From assembly GCA_023381895.1 (NCBI GenBank), contig JAMCTA010000116.1, positions 1-14,688 on the forward strand: a stretch of 14,688 nt of DNA. The letters are read 5' to 3'. The notes below the pieces were generated by a model. That model made no database searches and was not told the DNA's origin. It saw only the letters and a program-made list of their open reading frames with translations. Shown here in pieces: positions 1 through 5,999 of this stretch. The position numbers and the translations under genes are program-made. How positions within the stretch are numbered: the first letter of the stretch is position 1; the number at the start of each line of letters is the position of its first letter. This DNA comes from Chloroflexota bacterium. GTDB taxonomy: Bacteria > Chloroflexota > UBA4733.

Positions 1-586
1 TGACGAGCATCGGGGTCCGTGTGTCGCCAGCACCGCGCAAAGCACTGGCGCAAACGAGCTGGAGCACGAGAAAGATGGACGTCTGAGCCACGATGTCTAG
101 GTAAGAGCCGCCCGCTTCGACGACGTTTGGAGCGGCGCCGAGCAGGGCGATCACTGCCCTGCTGAAGATGTGACCGAACACCACGATGACTGCGGCGATA
201 ACGGCAGCGAGAAGGATGGATTGCTTGGCGGCACGCGATGCCTCGGCCGGTCGGTTCGACCCCGTGAAGCGAGCCACCAGAACGGTGGTGCCGACAGTGA
301 TCGAGGTAAGCGCCGCAATGACGAGGAACATGATCTGCAGTGCGGTTCCAACCCCGGCTATGGCCGCGGCCCCCAGCCTGCTCACCATGAGCATGTCGAT
401 GACGCCGAGCATCGTCTGGAAGAGGTTCTCGGCAATGATGGGGATGGCGAGACGATTGACGCTGCGGACAAGGTCCTGGCCGTCCAGCGCGAACGTTGTG
501 GCTCGCGCTTGTGGTGCGGTACCTCCGACCGCTCCGCCTTCGGGCCTGGGCGCTGCCACTGCTGCCGGCCGGCTCGACGCACTCAT
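1..586 (-). CDS. MATE family efflux transporter, N-terminal part (cut by the left edge)
   Basis: Reading the minus strand from ATG at 586 gives 195 open codons that run off the left edge, so only the N-terminal part is present. A polar, Ala/Pro-rich lead of about 35 residues is followed by DLVRSVNRLAIPIIAENLFQ, then GVIDMLMVSRLGAAAIAGVG and later GTTVLVARFTGSNRPAEASR, and ends in CASALRGAGDTRTPM. This pattern of an early paired helix, the conserved 'D.lmvgrlG..aiAgvg' segment and the 'lRG.GDTrtpm' loop is typical of MATE (NorM/DinF-type) exporters, which couple Na+ or H+ entry to expulsion of drugs or metabolites across the inner membrane. The full family length is about 450 residues. The start is supported by GAGGTG at 593-598, 6 nt upstream. 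A weak TTGACG (678-683)/TACCTT (654-659) promoter with an 18-nt spacer is possible. The substrate cannot be told. Confidence 0.85.
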   Translation of the reverse strand, partial: MSASSRPAAVAAPRPEGGAVGGTAPQARATTFALDGQDLVRSVNRLAIPIIAENLFQTMLGVIDMLMVSRLGAAAIAGVGTALQIMFLVIAALTSITVGTTVLVARFTGSNRPAEASRAAKQSILLAAVIAAVIVVFGHIFSRAVIALLGAAPNVVEAGGSYLDIVAQTSIFLVLQLVCASALRGAGDTRTPMLV

Positions 587-737
587 AGCTGGCACCTCGT
601 CTGCTCTGGCAACGACAGCGGCATAATCTCCAGCTCGTTAAGCTGTTCTTCAGAAGGTACATCACACTGCTTGTCATCGTCAAATATTATGAAAGAGATA
701 CGCGCTGGCTGCTGGCGAGGTACCAGCGTGCTGTCTC

Positions 738-1307
738 CTAGATGAGGCGCCGTCCCACCGAGGAGTAGAGCAGGCCGAGCAGTGTGTCGAGCGCCTCTCG
801 TATGGCCACCTTGATGGCTGCCGGCGAGCAGCGGTGGTGCAGCGCCGATTCCGCGCTGCTGCGGTGTGCAATGTCCCAGATGGCTTGCTGCTGCCGGGGA
901 GTGAGCCGCTGGACAAGCTGCATGACGGTGTCACGCTCGAAACGCAACATACCTTCGCTGTGACGGAGCTCCTCCTGAATGTAGGCTCTCCAGGAGTCAG
1001 CTTGGCTTGCCTGGAGGGTGACTGTCTCGACTGGTGTAGGACCGCGCATCAGCACGGCGGTACCCTCGATCTCCACGAACTGGCGCGGTTGCGGCCTTCC
1101 CCGTTCGTCGAAGCGCGAATCGCCGCGGCCAGGTCGGGATGAGTAGACGTCGGCGTCTGTGGCTGTGGCGCACCCGAGCCACGAGAGGGAGAGTGCCGGT
1201 GCGCTTCCCTGCGGGATCGCGGCGTAGAGTGTCCAGCGAATGTATTCGCGCAGTGTGCGCCGGAGCTGGGCCTGAATAGTCGCACTCTCGCTCTGGTGTG
1301 CTGGCAT
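738..1307 (-). CDS. Hypothetical protein with sigma-region-4-like C-terminal tail
   Basis: A 189-residue protein I do not recognise. ATG at 1307 is preceded by GAGGTG (1312-1317) 4 nt away. There is no signal peptide and no convincing membrane helix. The N-terminal part (LRRTLREYIRWTLY) looks helical. The middle is Gly/Arg-rich and includes a short strand-like stretch, RQFVEIEGTAVLM. The C-terminal third has VQRLTPRQQQAIWDIA followed by SPAAIKVAIREALDTLLGLL. This resembles the 'LTPRQREVL...S..TVK.RL.RAL..L' pattern of sigma-70 region 4 or LuxR-type helix-turn-helix, though the glycine and acidic positions of a good HTH are not obvious. It could be a DNA-binding or anti-sigma-type regulator, but this is inference only. 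It lies 151 bp upstream of the MATE gene on the same strand and is divergent from hyuA. Coding confidence rests on length, ribosome site and promoter. Confidence 0.6.
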   Translation of the reverse strand: MPAHQSESATIQAQLRRTLREYIRWTLYAAIPQGSAPALSLSWLGCATATDADVYSSRPGRGDSRFDERGRPQPRQFVEIEGTAVLMRGPTPVETVTLQASQADSWRAYIQEELRHSEGMLRFERDTVMQLVQRLTPRQQQAIWDIAHRSSAESALHHRCSPAAIKVAIREALDTLLGLLYSSVGRRLI

Positions 1308-1323
1308 ATTTCACCTCATTCTG

Positions 1324-1335
1324 GAACGAATGTTC
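1324..1335. promoter_or_regulatory. GAAC-N4-GTTC palindrome, candidate LexA-type operator
   Basis: A 12-bp inverted repeat, GAAC GAAT GTTC, lies between the putative -10 (1345-1350) and the start codon (1307) of the 738-1307 gene, close to the expected transcription start. It matches the core of the Gram-positive/actinobacterial SOS box (CGAAC-N4-GTTCG) but lacks the outer C and G. Whether this organism's LexA uses that motif is not known from the window. Confidence 0.3.
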
Positions 1336-1344
1336 TATATTCCA

Positions 1345-1373
1345 CGTGTACAGGATAGACGCGCTGCTGTCAA
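1345..1373 (-). promoter_or_regulatory. Promoter of the 738-1307 hypothetical gene
   Basis: On the minus strand a perfect TTGACA (1368-1373) is followed by a 17-nt spacer and TACACG (1345-1350), a weak -10 with three consensus matches. Spacing and position, about 40 nt upstream of the start codon, fit a housekeeping sigma promoter. Confidence 0.4.
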
Positions 1374-1497
1374 GAGGAGGGTGCCCCCTGGTGCTACACT
1401 GCGCCACGAGAGAGCGGGATGAGCGAGTGTGTTGCTCGTGGTGGGCCATACATAGAGGTGCGGGTGCTGACGGGGTCACGAGACATAGGAGGACTTA

Positions 1498-1614
1498 TTG
1501 CCTTACAGACCCCGGCGAGCTCTGCTCACGCCTGGGGGAGGCAGTCTCGTGATGCTCCTTGCCGGGCATCTCCTCCCTGGCGCCGTCTTTGCGAGGGGGG
1601 GCGATGGATTCTGA
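1498..1614 (+). CDS. Possible short upstream ORF ahead of hyuA
   Basis: A perfect AGGAGG at 1487-1492 sits 5 nt before a TTG that opens a 38-codon frame. The frame ends at TGA 1612-1614 and overlaps the hyuA start by 11 nt. The peptide has a basic start (PYRPRR) and a hydrophobic core (LVMLLAGHLLPGAVFA). It could be a leader peptide or translational coupler, or simply a chance frame behind a chance purine run. There is no homology to support it. Confidence 0.2.
   Translation: MPYRPRRALLTPGGGSLVMLLAGHLLPGAVFARGGDGF
1593..1600 (+). promoter_or_regulatory. Ribosome binding site deciding the hyuA start
   Basis: GAGGGGGG ends 3 nt before ATG 1604. This favours that ATG over the in-frame TTG at 1559, which has no such site and would add 15 unconserved residues. 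Confidence 0.6.
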
Positions 1615-3586
1615 GCGCGGGGGAACTGGTGCGATCGCCGGCATCGATGTCGGCGGCACCTTTACGGATTTCGTGCTCCTTACGAAGGATGGCATTCGCA
1701 CTCACAAGGTGCTCTCGACGCCTGATGACCCCCTGCGTGCGATTCAGCAAGGGCTCGCTGAGCTCGCTGGTACCGCGCTTACTACAGTGATCCATGGCAC
1801 GACGATCGTGACTAATGCCATTCTGCAGAACCGCGGAGCACGTACCGCTTTCCTCACTACTCAGGGCTTCCGGGATCTCCTCCTACTAGGCCGCCAGGAC
1901 CGCCCTGCTCTCTATGACCTGCGCGCCCGGCCGCCTGATCCGCTCGTGCCGGTAGACCGATCTCTGGAGGTTGCCGAGAGGATCGCCGCCGATGGCCAGG
2001 TGCTGGAAGAGCTGACTGCAGAGACCGTGGCTGGGCTCGCCGTCGCCATTCGAGCTCTTGATGTCGAGGCGGTGGCCATCTGTCTGCTCTTCTCTTTTCT
2101 CCATCCTGATCACGAGCGCCGCCTAGCCGCCGCGCTACGCGAGTATATACCTGGACTCTTCGTCTCCCTTTCCAGTGACGTGGCGCCGGAGTTTCGCGAG
2201 TACGAGCGGGCCAGTACCACAGTCATCGACGCCTTCGCAGGACCGCTGACGGCCCGCTACCTGGCGCGCGCGGCGGTCACGTTCCCTGATCTGCAGCTCA
2301 TGCAGAGCTCCGGAGGGTTGACCACCCCGCAGGCTGCTGCCGAGCATCCGGTCTGTCTCGCGCTGTCTGGTCCGGCGGGAGGTGTGGCGGGAGCGGTTGC
2401 GACTGGTGGCCGGGAACGCACCCAGCTCTTGACATTCGACATGGGGGGAACGTCGACTGATGTTGCTCTGTGTGATGGAGGCGTGCCTTTCATGGTCGAG
2501 GCGAGCCTCGGTGGCTGGCCGCTTCGCCAGTCGATGGTGGCGGTACACACCATCGGCGCGGGCGGTGGCTCGGTGGCTTGGGTTGATGCGGGAGGCGCTC
2601 TCCGCGTTGGTCCGCAATCGGCCGGCGCCGAGCCTGGGCCGGCGTGCTATGGCCGGGGAGAGCTACCAACGGTCACCGATGCCAATCTGCTTCTCGGACG
2701 TCTTCCGAGCACTGGGCTCTTGGGCGGCCGTATGCCTCTGTCAAGTGAACGGGCACGCACGGCGCTTGCCCACGTGGGAGCGGCGGTGGGGCTTTCTGCA
2801 GAGGAGACCGCCGTTGGCATGGTGCGCATCGTCAACGCTGCGATGGTCCGAGCGCTGGCTCACGTGTCGATCGAGCAAGGTCACGATGCTCGCGAGTTTA
2901 CGCTCTTCCCGTTCGGAGGCGCGGGCCCGCTGCACGCCTGCGAGCTTGCCGAGGCCCTGGACATTCAGACGATCTTCCTCCCGTGCTATCCTGGTTTGCT
3001 CTCGGCGCTCGGAATGGTGCTGGCCGGCAGTCTACGCGACGTCCGGCGGGGGCTACTCCGGAGGGCGGATACCGTCGGCGAGGATGAATGGCAGGCACTC
3101 TTCGCGCCGCTCCAAGCCCAGACCGAGAGTACCGGCGCCGCAGACGCCGAGATCACGCGTTTCGCTGATCTGCGCTATCGCGGACAGTCATTTGAGCTCA
3201 CGGTGATGGCCGGCGGCACACTCGCCAGCACGGTCGAGCGCTTTCACCGGGCACACGAGCAGCGCTATGGCTACCTTCACCGGAGTAGACCTGTGGAGAT
3301 CGTGACGCTACGGGTTCGCTCGCGCACCCCCGCCCGTCACAAGCTTCCACCCTACCAACCCGAATCGGGAGCGGTTTCCTTGGGTGATCAGCTGGTGTGG
3401 CTGCAGGACCACTGGGTCCGGGCGCCGGTCCTGGCGAGGGCCCGCCTGATACCCGGCACGCACGTCCACGGACCAGCGCTTCTAGTACAAGACGACGCCA
3501 CGGCGTTGGTGACGCCTGGGTGGAGCGGCACAGTGGATGGTGCTGGTGCGCTGGTGCTGGGCTGCACACACGATCGAGAAAGCTAG
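1604..3586 (+). CDS. Hydantoinase/oxoprolinase subunit A family protein (HyuA-like)
   Basis: A 660-residue protein, close to the usual 680-700 of HyuA. It belongs to the ASKHA-fold family that includes N-methylhydantoinase A, 5-oxoprolinase N-half and acetone carboxylase beta subunit, which use ATP to open or activate cyclic amides or ketones. Visible motifs are GIDVGGTFTDFVLL near residue 13, HGTTIVTNAI followed by RGARTAFLTTQGFRDLL, GPAGGVAGAV, the second nucleotide-binding signature DMGGTSTD (279-286), HTIGAGGGSVAWVDAGG, GPACYGRG with TDANLLLGRL, and FPFGGAGPLHACELA toward the C-terminal third. All key motifs look intact. The partner subunit (HyuB-like), normally adjacent, is not in this window. 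A yjjX-like gene follows after 10 bp, probably in the same transcript. The exact substrate cannot be assigned; annotation as N-methylhydantoinase would be over-precise. Confidence 0.93.
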   Translation: MDSERGGTGAIAGIDVGGTFTDFVLLTKDGIRTHKVLSTPDDPLRAIQQGLAELAGTALTTVIHGTTIVTNAILQNRGARTAFLTTQGFRDLLLLGRQDRPALYDLRARPPDPLVPVDRSLEVAERIAADGQVLEELTAETVAGLAVAIRALDVEAVAICLLFSFLHPDHERRLAAALREYIPGLFVSLSSDVAPEFREYERASTTVIDAFAGPLTARYLARAAVTFPDLQLMQSSGGLTTPQAAAEHPVCLALSGPAGGVAGAVATGGRERTQLLTFDMGGTSTDVALCDGGVPFMVEASLGGWPLRQSMVAVHTIGAGGGSVAWVDAGGALRVGPQSAGAEPGPACYGRGELPTVTDANLLLGRLPSTGLLGGRMPLSSERARTALAHVGAAVGLSAEETAVGMVRIVNAAMVRALAHVSIEQGHDAREFTLFPFGGAGPLHACELAEALDIQTIFLPCYPGLLSALGMVLAGSLRDVRRGLLRRADTVGEDEWQALFAPLQAQTESTGAADAEITRFADLRYRGQSFELTVMAGGTLASTVERFHRAHEQRYGYLHRSRPVEIVTLRVRSRTPARHKLPPYQPESGAVSLGDQLVWLQDHWVRAPVLARARLIPGTHVHGPALLVQDDATALVTPGWSGTVDGAGALVLGCTHDRES

Positions 3587-3590
3587 GGGG
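3585..3590 (+). promoter_or_regulatory. Ribosome binding site deciding the yjjX-like start
   Basis: AGGGGG overlaps the hyuA stop codon and lies 6 nt before GTG 3597. The earlier in-frame ATG at 3537 lies inside hyuA and has no such site. Confidence 0.5.
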
Positions 3591-3596
3591 AACGCT

Positions 3597-4217
3597 GTGG
3601 TCGCCCGCTCTGTTGCCGTCGGGTCGACGAATCCTGTGAAGGTACGAGCCGTTGCGGCTGCGTTCCGTACGGTGTGGCCAGAGGTGGACTGGAATGTGCA
3701 AGGGGTCTCGGTGAATTCCGGAGTGCGCTCCCAGCCCATGAGTGATGAGGAAAGTGTCGCTGGGGCACGCCAGCGCGCTCACAAGGCACGGGCAGCGCTG
3801 GACGCCGACTTCGGCGCTGGACTGGAGGGTGGTCTTCAGCACACAGCTGGGTGGTGGCTTGACTGCGGCTGGGTGGTCATTGTTGACCGTGAAGGTCGGG
3901 AAGGCTTAGGTTCCACTCTGAAGATGGCTGTGCCACCACCCATGATGGAGCGAATCCGCGCCGGAGATGAGCTCGGGGATGCCGTCGATCAGGTGTTCGG
4001 AGTGTCTAACGCCAAGCAAGCTGGGGGGCACTTCGGACTGATGACCCACGGTGCGGTGGACCGGACCACTTCTTTCGTCCACGGCGTCATCGCTGCGCTA
4101 GTGCGCTTCCTCCATCCTGAGCTTTTTGGCGACGTGCCAGGCGATTGGGGTGGTGAGCCTGCCACAGCGCGGGACGGCCAGCTGCGGGATCGTGCCGGGC
4201 CGGCTCCTGATCGCTAG
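3597..4217 (+). CDS. yjjX: Inosine/xanthosine triphosphatase, YjjX (DUF84) family
   Basis: A 206-residue protein starting at GTG. The N-terminus has the family signature VGSTNPVKVRAVAAAF, followed by VSVNSGVRSQPMSDEES and AGARQRAHKAR, then FGAGLEGGLQ and a WVVIVDREG strand. These match the YjjX/DUF84 plan (TTNPaKi...aF; v.SGv..QP...EE...GA.nRa..A; g.E.G). Members hydrolyse non-canonical purine nucleoside triphosphates (ITP, XTP) to the diphosphate form and so protect nucleic acids from deaminated bases; action is cytosolic. It is longer than the roughly 170-180 residues of the E. coli protein because of an unconserved Gly/Arg/Pro-rich tail after HPELFGDVPG. It follows hyuA by 10 bp and is probably co-transcribed. 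It converges with the MFS gene across a 78-bp gap in which I see no strong terminator. Confidence 0.88.
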   Translation: MVARSVAVGSTNPVKVRAVAAAFRTVWPEVDWNVQGVSVNSGVRSQPMSDEESVAGARQRAHKARAALDADFGAGLEGGLQHTAGWWLDCGWVVIVDREGREGLGSTLKMAVPPPMMERIRAGDELGDAVDQVFGVSNAKQAGGHFGLMTHGAVDRTTSFVHGVIAALVRFLHPELFGDVPGDWGGEPATARDGQLRDRAGPAPDR

Positions 4218-4295
4218 CTGTTCGCTGCTGGCACTCGGGTAGCGGCTGCGGCAAAGACGGGGCCAAGGGTCGGAGGGAGTACCCGGCTCTCGAGA

Positions 4296-5861
4296 CTATC
4301 TGCCGCCCCCTGTTATCGCCGTGACCGGTTCCGAGGCGGGCGTGCTGGCATCGCTCGTTGCGACGGTGCCCCCGTTGGGTGCGCCCTGCTGTCCGCCGCG
4401 GGGAAAGAGGAGAGCGCTGAGCAGACTGGCGATACTGACGCCAGCGAGCACGAGGAAAATGACGTGGAGACCGTGCTGGAGACCCTGCTGCAATCCGCTC
4501 ACAATGCTACCCGGCAGCTTGGCTCGAACTGTAGGGTCGAGCACGGCATTGATGTTGGTCGTGTGCAGTGTGCTGAGGGTAGTGTTGAGGGTGGTGTTGA
4601 GCACCGCACCGAGCACGGCGATGCCCACGGTACCGCCCATTGTGCGGCTGAACTGAATCGATGCCGTAACCACGCCGCGCTGCGTCCATCCGACAGCGCT
4701 CTGAGCGGCAAGCAGGAACGAGTTGCTACTGAAGCCGAGCCCCACGCCGATGACGAAAAGATTGACCATCATGAGGGCGTGCGGTGTGGTCACCTGGTAG
4801 AAGAGAAGTGCAACCGTCCCGAGAGCGATGAGGGCGGTGCCGGTGATCGCTACTGGCCGGAAGCCGAAGCGAAGCAGCAGGCATGGTGATATGAAGCCGG
4901 CAAGCGGCCAGCCGATGGAGGTGGCTGCGAGCACCTTCCCTGCATCGCCGGCGTTGCCGAGCTGCACACCCTGGACGAAGAGCGGCACGTAAGAGGAGAG
5001 GCCAAACTGGACTGCTCCGGAGAGCAAGCCGGCAAGGCAAGGGACAGCGATGAAGGCGATCTTGAAGATGGAGAGCGGGAGCACTGGCTCGCTCGCCCGT
5101 AGCTCGACGGCAACGAAGATCAGCAGCAGAGCCAGGCCAAGCAGAATGTGGCCGGCCTGGATGCCGCTTGCCGCTCCGACCAATCCCCACAGGAGTATGG
5201 CGACACCAGAGGTCAGTGTGAGCCCGCCAAGATAGTCCAGGCGATGCTGGCGGTGCCTCACCGACTCCCGAAGCTGCGTCCAGATGATGAGGAGGGCAAG
5301 CGAGCCGAAGGGCACATTGACGTAGAACACCCAGCGCCAGCCCACTGTTTGGGTGAGGAAGGCGCCAAGAGCTGGGCCGACAACGCTCGACGTGCCCCAG
5401 ACGGCGCTGAAGAGGCCTTGAATGCGGGCCCTTTCGGCAAGCGTGAACATATCGCCCAGGATCGTGAAAACGGTCGGCTGGACAGCACCAGCACCTAATC
5501 CCTGCAGGGCGCGAAAGCTGATGAGCTGAACCATGTTGTGAGCTTGACCAGACAGCGCTGAGCCGATGAGGAAAATGATGATGCCACCGACCATGACCGG
5601 CTTTCGGCCCACCATGTCGTTGAGACGTCCATACAAGGGAACGGTCGCCGTCGAGGTAAGCAGATAGACAGAAAAGACCCAAGCGTAGAGACTGAGCCCG
5701 TGCAGCTCACCGATGATCGTCGGCATTGCGGTGCTGACGACCGTCGCTTCCATGGCTGTGAGAAAGGTCGCGAGCATGAGTCCGGCAAGGATAACCGGAC
5801 GGTTGAGCGTAGGGGGTGGCGCGGGCACAGCCGGTGGTGCTCCGGACTTGCTCTCTATCAC
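4296..5861 (-). CDS. MFS drug exporter, DHA2 (EmrB/QacA) family
   Basis: About 521 residues, the usual size of 14-TM DHA2 proton-coupled exporters in the inner membrane. Motifs in order are AMEATVVSTAMPTI (the motif D1 region, with E where D is usual), RLNDMVGRKPVM (motif A loop), RALQGLGAGAVQPT (motif B), SSVVGPALGAFLTQ (antiporter motif C) and WRWVFYVNVPFG. The C-terminal half is a further series of hydrophobic helices, and the protein ends in a polar Gly/Thr/Ser tail. I prefer GTG 5861, with GGGAAG 7 nt upstream, over the in-frame TTG at 5891, which has no ribosome site; either only changes an unconserved N-terminus. The substrate is unknown, and family members export lipophilic cations, dyes or secondary metabolites. 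A weak promoter (CGTACA/TAACAT, 17-nt spacer) lies around 5898-5926 with an imperfect palindrome over the -35. Confidence 0.92.
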   Translation of the reverse strand: MIESKSGAPPAVPAPPPTLNRPVILAGLMLATFLTAMEATVVSTAMPTIIGELHGLSLYAWVFSVYLLTSTATVPLYGRLNDMVGRKPVMVGGIIIFLIGSALSGQAHNMVQLISFRALQGLGAGAVQPTVFTILGDMFTLAERARIQGLFSAVWGTSSVVGPALGAFLTQTVGWRWVFYVNVPFGSLALLIIWTQLRESVRHRQHRLDYLGGLTLTSGVAILLWGLVGAASGIQAGHILLGLALLLIFVAVELRASEPVLPLSIFKIAFIAVPCLAGLLSGAVQFGLSSYVPLFVQGVQLGNAGDAGKVLAATSIGWPLAGFISPCLLLRFGFRPVAITGTALIALGTVALLFYQVTTPHALMMVNLFVIGVGLGFSSNSFLLAAQSAVGWTQRGVVTASIQFSRTMGGTVGIAVLGAVLNTTLNTTLSTLHTTNINAVLDPTVRAKLPGSIVSGLQQGLQHGLHVIFLVLAGVSIASLLSALLFPRGGQQGAPNGGTVATSDASTPASEPVTAITGGGR

Positions 5862-5943
5862 GCCCCTACTTCCCTGCAAAAGTCTTGCCAAAGCAGTATG
5901 TTACACGCTGCGCACTTTGGTGTACGACCGGACATGAACGTCG

Positions 5944-5978
5944 AAGGGAGGGAACCGCAACGTGCGGTTCCCTCCCTT
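5944..5978 (-). terminator. Perfect 15-bp stem-loop, terminator of the Ig-repeat gene
   Basis: Arms 5944-5958 and 5964-5978 are exact reverse complements (15 bp, G+C-rich inner part, A/T ends) around a 5-nt loop. The element lies 22 bp beyond the stop of the Ig-repeat gene and upstream of the MFS gene, so it most likely ends the former's transcript. The T-tract is short (TT then C on the minus strand, TTT on the plus strand), so termination efficiency is uncertain. Confidence 0.75.
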
Positions 5979-5999
5979 TAGATCAGGCCAGGCCGAGCA

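Noticed and set aside
186..626. A 146-codon plus-strand frame opposite the MATE gene
   Set aside because: It is the antisense shadow of a hydrophobic gene; the minus-strand frame has the conserved MATE motifs and a ribosome site.
2460..3206. A 248-codon plus-strand frame inside hyuA
   Set aside because: It is a Ser/Arg-rich shadow frame wholly inside hyuA, whose own frame carries all the family motifs.
4218..4295. CGGGTA and TACCCG as a bidirectional terminator between yjjX and the MFS gene
   Set aside because: The arms are only 6 bp and about 40 nt apart with no T-tract; chance is a sufficient explanation.
4726..5682. A 318-codon minus-strand frame within the MFS gene
   Set aside because: It is an out-of-frame reading rich in His/Arg/Pro; the MFS frame is complete with all signature motifs.
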